Shown in pieces: positions 52,570 through 61,938 of a stretch of 64,000 nucleotides of DNA. Source of the DNA: Microvirga antarctica (lineage in GTDB: Bacteria > Pseudomonadota > Alphaproteobacteria > Rhizobiales > Beijerinckiaceae); NCBI RefSeq assembly GCF_017921815.1, contig NZ_JAGEMM010000006.1, positions 62,001 through 126,000 of the forward strand, written 5' to 3'. How positions within the stretch are numbered: position 1 is the stretch's first letter; each line of letters begins with the position of its first letter. The notes beneath the pieces are model-generated. The model searched no databases. It was not told where the DNA came from and saw only the letters and a program-made list of their open reading frames with translations. Made by a program: the position numbers and the translations under genes.

Positions 52570-54801
52570 TTGAAGGACTCTTCGTCGCCGAAAAAATCCG
52601 GCTTCTTCCGTGAGGCGCGACGTCGCGCCATGACGCGCGGCCGGATCGCATTCGCGATGGGCCTGTTCGGCGTCACCTTCATCGTCGCGACCTTCGGCTA
52701 CATCGCCCTGGAACAGCGCAGTCGCCTGATGCAGCGCAATGACGAGGAAATCGTCAGCAACGCCTATTTCATGGCCGATCACGCAGCGCGGTTGTTCGAG
52801 GTGACAGACCTGACACTTCGTCAGGCGACGGCCTTCATCGAGGGCCAGAGTTGGGCGGCCATCGAGCCGTCGCGGGCGTATTGGGAGCAGCTCAATGCCA
52901 TCAAGTCGGCGCTTCCCTATGTCGACGACATCTGGCTCAACGATTCCACCGGCAAGCTGCGCCTGACCTCCGCGTTGTTTCCGACGCCGGACTCGAGCGT
53001 TGCTGACCGCGATGCTTTTCGCGAGCAGGCGGCGTCCGACAAGGGCCTCTATGTGGGCGAGCCGATCATTGGCCGGATCACCAGCGCGCCCACTTTTCTC
53101 GTGAGCCGCCGCCTCGAATCGCCGACCGGCCAGTTCCGTGGAATCGTCTCGGTCACCATGGCCCTCTCGTACTTCAATGATTACTGGGGCAACCTGCGCC
53201 TGCCGAAGCGAAGCCGCATCGCCCTGATGCGAGCAAGCGACGGCAAGATCATCGCGCAGTATCCGTCGCCAACGGACGGCGTGAGCTTAGTCGCGAGCGA
53301 CGGGGCAGCTTTTCGCGCGGCCGTGGCCACCAACGGACGGGTTGGATCGTTCGCCTACGATGCCGCCGACGATCCGCGACTGGCCGCCTATCACCAGGTG
53401 GGCGACATGCCGCTCTATGTCGGCATCAGCGTCCCGCAGGATACCTACTGGACCGCCTGGATCACCCAGACGCGTCTGTACGGCGCGTTCGCGCTGATCG
53501 CGTTCCTGGCGCTGGCCGCCTTGACAGCGCTCGCCGGGCGACAGTTTCGGGAACAGGCTGCCGATGCGGCGCTCCTGTCCGAGGAGGTCGCGCTGCGCAC
53601 CGGCGAGTTGCAGGCCGAGACGGCCGCCCTGGAGGTTCTCAACCGCACCGGCACGACGCTCGCCAGCGAACTCGAGATCGACCACATCATGCACAACGTC
53701 ATCGACGCCGGCGTCGAGCTGACAGACGCGGAGGCGGGTGCGTTCTACGATCGCTATCCCGCAGGCGGAGTGTCCGGGCGCGAGGGCGCCTTCAAGCTCT
53801 GCGCTGTCGCGGGCGCGGGCGAGCAGGTCTTCGCGAATGCCCCGACGCTGCAGGATGCGCAGGCCCTGTCCCCCACATTGGCGTTGGGCAAAATCGTGCG
53901 AGCCGACGACATCATGGCGGATGGCGGAGACGATCGCGAATCCCTCTTCCGCGCCATCTCCAGCGGTCCGATCGTCATGCGCAGCGCCATGGCGGTGCCG
54001 GTGGTCTCGCGAACGGGCGACATCAACGGCGTCCTCATGTTTGCCCATCGCAACACCCAGGTTTTCACCGAGCGCAGCGAGCGGTTGATGCAGGGGCTGG
54101 CTGCGCAGGCCGCGATCGCGATTGAGAATGGCCGACTCTATCAGGCGGCCCAATATGAGATCGAAGAACGCAAGCAGTCGCAGGCGCAGCAATCGCTCCT
54201 GATCCGCGAGCTTCACCATCGGGTCAAGAACACCCTGGCAACCGTCCAGGCCGTCGTGGGCGCAACCGCGCGGTCGACCACGAACATCGACGATTTCTAC
54301 CAGGCCTTTGTGGCGCGCATCATCTCGCTGGCCAATACCCACTCGCTCCTGACCGAGGCTGTCTGGCAGACCGCATCCCTGCGCGAGATTCTCGAGAAGG
54401 AACTCACACCCTATTACGATCCCGCAGGCGAGCGAATCCGGATCGACGGGCCCCTCGTGGAACTGCCGTCCGAGGCCGCCGTCCCCATCGGCATGGCGAT
54501 CCACGAGCTCACAACCAACGCCACGAAATACGGGGCGCTGTCCGTCGAGGGCGGCCGGGTCGCCGTCTCGTGGAGTTCGGAGCCCGAGGGTGACGGCATC
54601 CGCCTGAACCTCATCTGGACCGAGCGAAACGGCCCGGTCGTTTCGCCCCCCACCCGGCAGGGTTTCGGGTCGAGGCTGCTCCACCGGGTGCTGACGACTC
54701 AACTCAGCGCCGCCGTCGACATGGATTTCGATCCGGAAGGGCTGCGCGTGTCCCTCGACATGGTGCTGAAGCAGGGCGCTTTCCTGAACCCGGTCGCCTG
54801 A
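52570..54801 (+). CDS. HWE/HisKA_2 sensor histidine kinase with dCache and GAF domains
   Basis: A 743-residue inner-membrane kinase from a TTG at 52570 (an ATG at 52630 is an alternative that removes only 20 residues). A membrane helix lies at about 26-46, an extracytoplasmic Cache-type sensor at about 50-298, a second helix at about 303-322, a coiled coil at 326-355 and a GAF domain at about 355-520. The phosphoacceptor is His550 in ELHHRVKN, followed by an ATPase domain with HELTTNATKYGAL. This HWE/HisKA_2 type is typical of Alphaproteobacteria. No response regulator lies next to it, so its partner is elsewhere. The ligand is unknown. Confidence 0.9.
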   Translation: MKDSSSPKKSGFFREARRRAMTRGRIAFAMGLFGVTFIVATFGYIALEQRSRLMQRNDEEIVSNAYFMADHAARLFEVTDLTLRQATAFIEGQSWAAIEPSRAYWEQLNAIKSALPYVDDIWLNDSTGKLRLTSALFPTPDSSVADRDAFREQAASDKGLYVGEPIIGRITSAPTFLVSRRLESPTGQFRGIVSVTMALSYFNDYWGNLRLPKRSRIALMRASDGKIIAQYPSPTDGVSLVASDGAAFRAAVATNGRVGSFAYDAADDPRLAAYHQVGDMPLYVGISVPQDTYWTAWITQTRLYGAFALIAFLALAALTALAGRQFREQAADAALLSEEVALRTGELQAETAALEVLNRTGTTLASELEIDHIMHNVIDAGVELTDAEAGAFYDRYPAGGVSGREGAFKLCAVAGAGEQVFANAPTLQDAQALSPTLALGKIVRADDIMADGGDDRESLFRAISSGPIVMRSAMAVPVVSRTGDINGVLMFAHRNTQVFTERSERLMQGLAAQAAIAIENGRLYQAAQYEIEERKQSQAQQSLLIRELHHRVKNTLATVQAVVGATARSTTNIDDFYQAFVARIISLANTHSLLTEAVWQTASLREILEKELTPYYDPAGERIRIDGPLVELPSEAAVPIGMAIHELTTNATKYGALSVEGGRVAVSWSSEPEGDGIRLNLIWTERNGPVVSPPTRQGFGSRLLHRVLTTQLSAAVDMDFDPEGLRVSLDMVLKQGAFLNPVA

Positions 54802-54917
54802 AAGCGGCGCACCAGCGCGCCGCGACACGGCATCCCTTTGCTCCGCGCCCGCGATCCCCTATCTAGTCGCGCATCAAGCGCGGCTTTTGACCGCGAGCGC
54901 GCCGAGGGGCCACCGGG

Positions 54918-55979
54918 ATGAACGAGATCGTCAAGCTGAGCGAGATGCGCCAGGGCTTCTGTCCGGTGGATCACCCGACCGTCAAAATGGGCCGGGTCGG
55001 TGTGCTGCTGGTCAATCTCGGGACGCCGGAGGGCACCGATTACTGGTCGATGCGGCGCTATCTGAAGGAGTTTCTGTCCGACAAGCGGGTGATCGAAACC
55101 TCCCGCCTGCTGTGGTGGCCGATCCTCAACCTCATCATCCTGACCAAGCGGCCGGGTCCCAAGGGGCGCGACTATGCGTCGATCTGGAACAACGAGCGCG
55201 ATGAGGGACCCCTCAAGACCATCACCCGGGCGCAGGCCGAGGATCTGGCTGTCCACCTCAAGGCGGTGGCAGGCGACAAGGTCACGGTGGATTGGGCGAT
55301 GCGCTACGGCAAGCCAGAAATGCGCGAACGCATCCATGCCCTGCTCGAACAGGGCTGCGACCGTATCCTGCTGGTGCCGCTCTATCCGCAATATGCCGCC
55401 GCCACCTCTGCGACTGTGTGCGATCAGGCGTTCCGCGCCCTGATGGATATGCGCTGGCAGCCGGCCATCCGCGTGTCGCCGCCCTATCACGACGATCCGG
55501 TCTATATCGACGCGCTGGTGACCTCCATGAAGCGTGACCTTGCCAAGTTGCCCTTCGAGCCGGAGGTCGTTCTGGTGTCGTTCCACGGGGTGCCGAAGGA
55601 GTATCTGCTCAAGGGCGACCCCTATCATTGCCAGTGCGTCAAGACCTGGCGCCTGATGCGCGAGGCCTTCGGCCTGCCGCCGGACAAATTCCGGATGAGC
55701 TTCCAGTCCCGGTTCGGCGGTGACGAGTGGCTGCAGCCCTACACCGACAAGACCGTCGAGGCGCTTGCCGAAAGCGGCATCAAGCGCATGGCCATCGTGG
55801 CGCCCGGCTTCTCGGCCGATTGCCTTGAAACGCTGGAAGAACTCGACGTGGAGAACCGCGAGATCTTCATGCATCACGGCGGCGAGCAATTCGCCTACCT
55901 GCCCTGCCTCAACGACAGCGAGGAGGGCATGCGTGTGATCCGGCACATCGCCGAGCGCGAATTGCAGGGCTGGATCTAG
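54918..55979 (+). CDS. hemH: ferrochelatase
   Basis: A 353-residue enzyme that inserts ferrous iron into protoporphyrin IX, the last step of heme synthesis. The N-terminal GVLLVNLGTPEG motif, the metal-site His in VSFHGVPKEYL and the acidic FGGDEWLQPYT region are conserved. The Cys-containing YHCQC segment after the His is common in alphaproteobacterial members. It stands alone, 40 kb from the heme uptake locus, with a short gap to the stomatin gene. Confidence 0.95.
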   Translation: MNEIVKLSEMRQGFCPVDHPTVKMGRVGVLLVNLGTPEGTDYWSMRRYLKEFLSDKRVIETSRLLWWPILNLIILTKRPGPKGRDYASIWNNERDEGPLKTITRAQAEDLAVHLKAVAGDKVTVDWAMRYGKPEMRERIHALLEQGCDRILLVPLYPQYAAATSATVCDQAFRALMDMRWQPAIRVSPPYHDDPVYIDALVTSMKRDLAKLPFEPEVVLVSFHGVPKEYLLKGDPYHCQCVKTWRLMREAFGLPPDKFRMSFQSRFGGDEWLQPYTDKTVEALAESGIKRMAIVAPGFSADCLETLEELDVENREIFMHHGGEQFAYLPCLNDSEEGMRVIRHIAERELQGWI

Positions 55980-56041
55980 GGGACGTTTCCGGCCGTCCCG
56001 CGTTGCTCTAGTGTCGGAACCTCCGGCGACCAGGAGGCCGC

Positions 56042-57028
56042 ATGCCGACGTTGATGGGTTTCGATATTTTCGTGATCGCGTTCGTGGTGGTGATCATTCT
56101 CACCATCGCCATGGGCGTCAGAACCGTGCCACAGGGCTTTGCCTATACGGTGGAGCGTTTCGGGCGCTATTCCCGCACGCTCGGCCCCGGACTCGGGCTC
56201 ATCGTTCCTTACGTGGAAAAGATCGGCAAGCGCGTCAACGTGATGGAGCAGGTGCTCGACGTGCCGAGCCAGGAGGCGTTCACCAAGGACAATGCCGGCG
56301 TCACCATCGATGCGGCGGCGTTCTACCAGATCCTCGACGCGTCGCGCGCCTCCTACGAGGTCTCCGATCTCAACCAGGCGCTCCTGGTGCTCACCATGAC
56401 CAACATCCGCACCGTTGTCGGGTCCATGGATCTCGACCAGCTGCTGTCCCATCGCGACGAGATCAACGAGCGGCTGCTGCGGGTTCTCGACGCGGCAGCC
56501 TCCCCGTGGGGCGCCAAGGTCACGCGCGTCGAGATCAAGGACATCCTGCCGCCGGCGGACCTCGCGGGCGCCATGGCGCGCCAGATGAAGGCCGAGCGGG
56601 AGAAACGTGCCGCCGTGCTCGAGGCGGAAGGCTTGCGGCAGGCCGCGATTCTGCGCGCCGAGGGTGACAAGCAATCGCAGATCCTCTCGGCGGAAGGCCG
56701 CAAGGAAGCCGCGTTCCGGGATGCGGAGGCGCGCGAGCGGCAGGCCGAGGCGGAGGCGCGGGCGACCGCTTTGGTGAGCGAGGCCATCACCAGCGGCGAC
56801 CTGTCGGCCGCGAACTTCCTCGTGGCGGAAAAATACATCGATGCCCTGCGGGCCATGGCGACCGCGCCCAATCAGAAGGTCATCATCGTGCCGATCGAGG
56901 CGGCGAGCCTCGCCGGTTCTCTGGGCGGCATTGCCGAATTGACCAAGGCCGTGTTCGGCGAGGGCGGCGCCAGCTCTCGCCCCGCCCGCACGGTGCCGCC
57001 GATTGCGGGCGACAAGGGCCGTCCATGA
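56042..57028 (+). CDS. qmcA: SPFH/Band 7 (stomatin-like) membrane protein, QmcA type
   Basis: A 328-residue membrane-anchored protein: an N-terminal helix (IFVIAFVVVIILTIAMG), a Band 7 domain (TVPQGFAYTVERFGRYS onward) with the signature VTRVEIKDILPP, then an Ala/Glu-rich coiled coil (about 180-255). It forms multimeric rings at the inner membrane. The stop overlaps the NfeD start as ATGA; this pair is classical and supports a membrane quality-control role. Confidence 0.92.
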   Translation: MPTLMGFDIFVIAFVVVIILTIAMGVRTVPQGFAYTVERFGRYSRTLGPGLGLIVPYVEKIGKRVNVMEQVLDVPSQEAFTKDNAGVTIDAAAFYQILDASRASYEVSDLNQALLVLTMTNIRTVVGSMDLDQLLSHRDEINERLLRVLDAAASPWGAKVTRVEIKDILPPADLAGAMARQMKAEREKRAAVLEAEGLRQAAILRAEGDKQSQILSAEGRKEAAFRDAEARERQAEAEARATALVSEAITSGDLSAANFLVAEKYIDALRAMATAPNQKVIIVPIEAASLAGSLGGIAELTKAVFGEGGASSRPARTVPPIAGDKGRP

Positions 57029-57474
57029 TCGCCGCGGCGGTTGTCAGCCTCGGACCCTGGGCGTGGGTGATCCTGGGAATCGTCCTGATCGGCGTCGAGG
57101 TCATGGCCCCCGGGGTGTTCTTCATCTGGCTGGGCCTCGCCGCCATCGCCACCGGCCTGCTGGCGGCGGCCATCGGCCTGTCGTGGCAGATCGCGGCCCT
57201 GACCTTCGCGGTTTTGGCCTTACTGGCGGTCATCCTCGGTCGGTGGCTGATGCGCGCGAGCGCTCCGCACGACACGCAGGCCGCCACCCTCAACCGGCGC
57301 GGCGAGGGGCTGGTCGGCCGCGAATTTGTCCTGGAGACGCCGATCGAGGGAGGATCCGGACGGATCAGGGTCGATGACAGCTCCTGGCGCGTCACCGGTC
57401 GCGACCGGTCGGCCGGGCAGCGGGTCCGCGTGGTGCGAGTCGAGGGGACGACGCTGGTGGTGGACGACGTCTGA
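57025..57474 (+). CDS. NfeD family membrane protein
   Basis: A 149-residue partner of the stomatin-like protein, starting inside its stop (ATGA). It has two to three membrane helices (WVILGIVLIGVEVMAPGVFF and following), then a C-terminal OB-fold domain (LVGREFVLETPIEGGSGRI to DDSSWRV). NfeD proteins act with SPFH proteins in membrane organisation. The serine-protease part of long NfeD forms is absent, as usual for the short type. Confidence 0.92.
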   Translation: MIAAAVVSLGPWAWVILGIVLIGVEVMAPGVFFIWLGLAAIATGLLAAAIGLSWQIAALTFAVLALLAVILGRWLMRASAPHDTQAATLNRRGEGLVGREFVLETPIEGGSGRIRVDDSSWRVTGRDRSAGQRVRVVRVEGTTLVVDDV

Positions 57475-57484
57475 GGGCCGGCCT

Positions 57485-58480
57485 CTAGGCGGCGCCGACG
57501 CGCAGCAGGTCGAGATAGTGGACGAGGCCGACGGGCCTGTCGTTCTCGACCACGATCAGGGCTGTGATCTTCGAGGTTTCCTGAATTTCGAGCGCGGACG
57601 CCAACAGGTCGTCCGGCGCGATGGTGCGCGGGGTCCGGGTCATGATCGCCTCGACCTGCAGGGTGCCGAGATCGGGCCGCAGGTTGCGGCGCAGGTCGCC
57701 GTCGGTGACGATTCCGGCGAGTGTCCCGTCGCCATGGACCACGATCACCGATCCAAAACCCTTGCGGCCGATTTCCTCGATGGCGTCGCTCATCAGCGCC
57801 TCGATGGCCACAACCGGGAGGCGGTCGCCCCGGTGCATGACGTCGCGCACGAGCTTCAGGCGGGCGCCGAGCTTGCCGCCCGGGTGGAAGACGCGGAAAT
57901 GCTCGGCGGTGAAGCCGCGCATCTCCAGCAGCGCCACGGCCAGCGCGTCGCCAAGCGCGAGCTGCATGGTCGTGGAGGTGGTGGGCGCCAGCCCATTGGG
58001 GCAGGCCTCCTCGGCACGGGGGAGGGCGAGGCAGACGGTGGCCGCGTGACCGAGCGTTGAGGAGGCCTTCGACGTCATGGCGATCAACGGCACCCGAAAC
58101 CGCTTGGAATAGCCGATGAGATCGGCAAGTTCGCTCGTCTCGCCAGACCACGAGAGGGCGATGATCACATCCTGCGGCTGGATCATGCCGAGATCGCCGT
58201 GACTGGCCTCAGCGGGGTGGACATAGTGCGCCGGCGTCCCGGTGGACGCGAGGGTTGCGGCGATCTTGCGCGCCACATGCCCGGACTTTCCCATGCCGCT
58301 GACGATCACCCGGCCGGACGCCCCGGCGATGATCCCGACCGCCGCGGTAAAATGCGGTCCCAGCCCGTCGCCGATGGCGTCCATCAGAGCGCTCAGCCCG
58401 TCCCGCTCGGTGGCAAGCGTGCGCAATGCCGAAGCCACGGCCTGGTCGGAGGACGACGGAAGGGGTTCTGATTGTGCCAT
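57485..58480 (-). CDS. kdsD: arabinose-5-phosphate isomerase (KdsD/KpsF type)
   Basis: A 331-residue cytoplasmic enzyme that converts ribulose-5-phosphate to arabinose-5-phosphate for KDO, the inner sugar of lipopolysaccharide. An SIS domain (GMGKSGHVARKIAATLAST, and later HPAEASHGDLG) is followed by two CBS domains (about 205-331) that sense small ligands. The stop is 11 bases from the convergent NfeD stop. It is near galU and galE, in a small cell-surface sugar group. Confidence 0.93.
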   Translation of the reverse strand: MAQSEPLPSSSDQAVASALRTLATERDGLSALMDAIGDGLGPHFTAAVGIIAGASGRVIVSGMGKSGHVARKIAATLASTGTPAHYVHPAEASHGDLGMIQPQDVIIALSWSGETSELADLIGYSKRFRVPLIAMTSKASSTLGHAATVCLALPRAEEACPNGLAPTTSTTMQLALGDALAVALLEMRGFTAEHFRVFHPGGKLGARLKLVRDVMHRGDRLPVVAIEALMSDAIEEIGRKGFGSVIVVHGDGTLAGIVTDGDLRRNLRPDLGTLQVEAIMTRTPRTIAPDDLLASALEIQETSKITALIVVENDRPVGLVHYLDLLRVGAA

Positions 58481-58535
58481 GGCGGCCCCTGTACCACGGA
58501 CCGGCCGGTCGGCGGAACCCTCTTGGCAGGACAGG

Positions 58536-59402
58536 CTAGGCCTGCTTCAGGAAAGCCTCGAGTTCCTTCCGGAAAGCCGGGCCGAGATCCTCGCGCTCCA
58601 GTGCGTAGGCGACATTCGCCATCAGGAAGCCGATCTTCGAGCCGGTGTCGTAGGTGCGACCGTCATATTTCATGCCGAAGAACGGCTGGTCCTTCATCAG
58701 GCGGATCATCGAATCGGTGAGCTGGATCTCATTGCCGGCGCCACGGGCCTGGTTCGACAGCAGGTCGAAAACCTGCGGCTGCAGGATGTAGCGACCGGAA
58801 ATGATGTAGTTCGACGGAGCGGTGCCCTGCGGCGGCTTTTCGACCATGCCGGTGATTTCGAACGTCTGGCCGAATTCCTTCCCGACCGACACGATGCCGT
58901 ATTGGTGGGTCTGGTCGGCCGGCACTTCCTCGACGGCGATGATGTTGCCGCCGTGGTTGTCATAGGCCGCGATCATCTGCTCCATGGAGCCCCGGCTCAG
59001 CATGTCGGGCAGGATCACGGCGAACGGCTCGTCGCCGACGAGTTCGCGGGCGCACCACACCGCGTGGCCGAGGCCCAGGGGTTCCTGCTGGCGGGTAAAG
59101 CTCGTTTCGCCGGCTCTCGGCTGATCCTTGGCCAAGGCCTCGAGTTCCTTGGTCTTGCCGCGCTCGGCCAGGGTCCGGTTCAACTCGTAGGCGACATCGA
59201 AATGGTCTTCGATCACCGCCTTGTTGCGGCCGGTGACGAAGATGAACTGCTCGATCCCGGCAGCCCGCGCCTCGTCCACCACATGCTGCACGACGGGCCG
59301 GTCCACCACGCACATCATTTCCTTCGGCACGGCCTTCGTGGCCGGCAGGAATCGTGTGCCGAGACCGGCGACGGGGAGGACGGCTTTGCGGATACGCTTC
59401 AT
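58536..59402 (-). CDS. galU: UTP-glucose-1-phosphate uridylyltransferase
   Basis: A 288-residue nucleotidyltransferase making UDP-glucose. The signature GLGTRFLPATKAVPKEM is near the N-terminus; FAVILPDML, VEKPPQGTAPSNYIISGRYI (shortened) and GMKYDGRTYDTGSK follow. ATG starts at 59402 and 59414 are both possible; neither has a strong ribosome site. UDP-glucose is the substrate of GalE, which is encoded divergently, and of periplasmic glucan synthesis. Confidence 0.94.
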   Translation of the reverse strand: MKRIRKAVLPVAGLGTRFLPATKAVPKEMMCVVDRPVVQHVVDEARAAGIEQFIFVTGRNKAVIEDHFDVAYELNRTLAERGKTKELEALAKDQPRAGETSFTRQQEPLGLGHAVWCARELVGDEPFAVILPDMLSRGSMEQMIAAYDNHGGNIIAVEEVPADQTHQYGIVSVGKEFGQTFEITGMVEKPPQGTAPSNYIISGRYILQPQVFDLLSNQARGAGNEIQLTDSMIRLMKDQPFFGMKYDGRTYDTGSKIGFLMANVAYALEREDLGPAFRKELEAFLKQA

Positions 59403-59460
59403 TGATCGGGCCATGCTGGAAGAGATTGACGGAAGGACACGGAAGGATGGCAGGGGCAGG

Positions 59461-59478
59461 CTGTCAAGTTTCTGACAG
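59461..59478. promoter_or_regulatory. CTGTCA-N6-TGACAG repeat; Pho-box-like
   Basis: This sits between the divergent galU and galE genes. It is a perfect inverted repeat with six-base arms. It also reads as a direct repeat CTGTCAA-GTTT-CTGACAG with an 11-base period, close to the PhoB box (CTGTCAT-N4-CTGTCAT). It lies 59 bases upstream of galU and 130 bases upstream of galE. PhoB control is only a suggestion. Confidence 0.35.
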
Positions 59479-59607
59479 TCGGAAAGATCCCACACCCTAC
59501 AGTTTTGAGGGCGTGACGGCCAACTTTGGCGGGCCGAAGCTTAATCTTGCCTGAAGCCTTGGGCCGGCGGGTCTGGTACAGCGTTCCCAAAACCGAGGAG
59601 ACGCACG

Positions 59608-60597
59608 ATGCCCGTCCTGGTCACCGGCGGCGCCGGCTATATCGGCAGCCACATCGTTCTGGAACTCACCGATTCCGGCGAAAGCGTCGTGGTGCTCGAC
59701 GATCTGTCGACCGGCTATCCCCAGACCTTTCCGTCCGGGGCGGTGACCTTCGTGCGCGGCGATGTGGGGGATGCGGCCCTGCTCGACAGCCTGTTCGCCC
59801 GGCATGGGATCGACGGCATCATCCACTGTGCCGCCAAGGCGGTGGTGCCGGAATCGCTTGTCGACCCACTGGCCTATTATCTCACCAACACGGCCAAGAC
59901 CCGAACGCTCGTGGCCGCGGCACTGGCAGCCGGCGTCGAAAACCTCGTGTTCTCGTCCACCGCCGCGGTCTACGGCCATGGGGACGGGGACCTCCTGGCG
60001 GAGGATCTGCCGGTATTTCCGATCAATCCTTACGGGCGTTCGAAAGTCGCGACCGAGTGGATGCTGGAGGACGTCAGCCGCGCCCACGGGCTGCACATCG
60101 CCATCCTGCGCTACTTCAACGTGGCGGGGGCGGACCCGCTGGGACGCGCCGGCCAGTCGTCCCCGCAGGCGACCCATCTCATCAAGGCGGCGGTCCAGGC
60201 GGTTCTGGGCCTGCGGCCGGGCCTCGACCTCTACGGCACCGATTACGAAACGCCGGATGGCACCTGCATCCGCGACTATGTCCAGGTGACGGATGTGGCG
60301 CGCGCCCATCGCGTTGCGCTCGACCACCTGCGGGGCGGTGGGGACAATCTGACGATCAATTGCGGCTACGGCCACGGCACCTCCGTCCGCGAGGTCATTG
60401 CGGTCGTCAAGCAGGTATCGGGCGTCGATTTCCCTGTTCGGATTCGCGAGCGGCGTGGGGGCGACCCGGCCCGTCTCGTCGCCAGGGTCGACCGGCTTCG
60501 GACCCTCGGCTGGACGCCAGACCACGACGATCTCGCCGGCATGGTGTCGCAGGCCTTGGCATGGGAGCGGATTCTGGAAGAGCGGAAGGTCGCATAG
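59608..60597 (+). CDS. galE: UDP-glucose 4-epimerase
   Basis: A 329-residue extended short-chain dehydrogenase that converts UDP-glucose and UDP-galactose. NAD motif GGAGYIGSH (7-15), Ser/Thr at FSSTAAVYG (near 116-118), Tyr142 and Lys146 (PYGRSK) form the catalytic set. GGAGACGC precedes the ATG. It is divergent from galU across a 205-base gap holding the Pho-box-like repeat. It supplies galactose for surface polysaccharide. Confidence 0.94.
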   Translation: MPVLVTGGAGYIGSHIVLELTDSGESVVVLDDLSTGYPQTFPSGAVTFVRGDVGDAALLDSLFARHGIDGIIHCAAKAVVPESLVDPLAYYLTNTAKTRTLVAAALAAGVENLVFSSTAAVYGHGDGDLLAEDLPVFPINPYGRSKVATEWMLEDVSRAHGLHIAILRYFNVAGADPLGRAGQSSPQATHLIKAAVQAVLGLRPGLDLYGTDYETPDGTCIRDYVQVTDVARAHRVALDHLRGGGDNLTINCGYGHGTSVREVIAVVKQVSGVDFPVRIRERRGGDPARLVARVDRLRTLGWTPDHDDLAGMVSQALAWERILEERKVA

Positions 60598-60678
60598 GCC
60601 GGCGCTTTCAACAGATGTTAACCTCCCTGATGTCGCTATGGCGGGACACAGAAGCCTGCCGCGAGGGGAACGACATTC

Positions 60679-61890
60679 ATGAGCCAGCTGATTCGATGGG
60701 CCTGCCGGTTCTGCGGGATCGCCTTTCTCGCCCTGAGCCTGTCAGCCGGCGCCGCCGTTCCGTCCGCGCGGGCGCAGGATGCGGATTTCCAGCAATTCGT
60801 CCAGGGCCTGTGGCCGGCCGCGAAAGCCCGGGGCGTGTCGCGGGCCACCTTCGACGACGCCTTCCGGGGCGTGACGCCGGACGCCAGGATCATCGCGCTC
60901 ACGCGCAAGCAGTCCGAATTCGTCCGGCCGATCTGGGACTATATCAACGGCGCCATCTCGGCCGACCGGCTCGAGCGCGGCCGCAAGATGGCCAGCGAAT
61001 GGTCGCAGACCCTGGCCGCCGTCGAGCGCACCTATGGGGTGCCCAAGGAAGTCGTCCTCGGCGTCTGGGGCATGGAGACCAATTTCGGCAGCTTCACCGG
61101 GTCGATCTATGTGGTGAGGGCGCTCTCGACCCTGGCGTTTACGGGTTACCGGGGCGAGTTCTTCAAGGACGAGTTGCTGACCGCCCTGCAGATCCTTCAG
61201 GACGATCACATCGACCGCAACAAGATGCTGGGGTCCTGGGCCGGTGCCATGGGCCAGACCCAGTTCATGCCGTCGAGCTTCATGAAATTCGCCGTCGACG
61301 GCAACCGGGATGGTGTTCGCGACATCTGGGGCTCGGTTCCGGACGCGCTCGCCTCGACCGCGAATTATCTCCGCAAGAATGGCTGGAAGCCCGGGCTGCC
61401 GTGGGGCTTCGAGGTCAAGCTGCCGCAGGGCTTCGACTACCGGCATGTGCGCCAGGGGCTCTCCGCATGGGCCGCAATGGGCGTCAGGCGTATCGACGGC
61501 AAGGCGATTCCGCGCGCAGGCGACGCCTCGCTCTTCCTGCCCGGCGGGGCGCGTGGCCCCGCGTTCCTGGTCACGGACAATTACGACGCCATCAAAAGCT
61601 ACAACGCGTCTGACGCTTATGCCATGGGCGTCGCCCATCTGGGCGATCGCCTGTCCGGTGGCCCGGCGATCGCTGGCGCCTGGCCGCGCGACGAGCCTGC
61701 TCTCAGCAAGGAGCAGCGCGAGGAGCTTCAGAAGCGCCTCGCGGTCCTCGGCCTCTATAGCGGCGACGCCGACGGCAAACTGGGGTCCAAGACCCGCGAT
61801 GCTTTGCGGAACTTCCAGATGCGGCGGGGTTTGATTCCCGATGGCTACGCGGATGTGGCGGCCCTGCGGGAATTGCGCGCAGCCCGCTGA
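60679..61890 (+). CDS. mltB: lytic murein transglycosylase, MltB type, with peptidoglycan-binding domain
   Basis: A 403-residue periplasmic enzyme that cuts the glycan strands of peptidoglycan with formation of 1,6-anhydro ends. A signal peptide ends near ARAQD. The catalytic Glu is Glu133 (WGMETNFGSF), and GAMGQTQFMPSSF, SVPDALASTANYL follow. The C-terminal about 60 residues are a PG_binding_1 domain (LAVLGLYSGDADGKLGSKT). There is no lipobox Cys, so it is probably soluble. Confidence 0.93.
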   Translation: MSQLIRWACRFCGIAFLALSLSAGAAVPSARAQDADFQQFVQGLWPAAKARGVSRATFDDAFRGVTPDARIIALTRKQSEFVRPIWDYINGAISADRLERGRKMASEWSQTLAAVERTYGVPKEVVLGVWGMETNFGSFTGSIYVVRALSTLAFTGYRGEFFKDELLTALQILQDDHIDRNKMLGSWAGAMGQTQFMPSSFMKFAVDGNRDGVRDIWGSVPDALASTANYLRKNGWKPGLPWGFEVKLPQGFDYRHVRQGLSAWAAMGVRRIDGKAIPRAGDASLFLPGGARGPAFLVTDNYDAIKSYNASDAYAMGVAHLGDRLSGGPAIAGAWPRDEPALSKEQREELQKRLAVLGLYSGDADGKLGSKTRDALRNFQMRRGLIPDGYADVAALRELRAAR

Positions 61891-61938
61891 CGGAGGCCCG
61901 TTTCGGTCGTATAACACCCGCGGAAGGAACAGGCGCCG

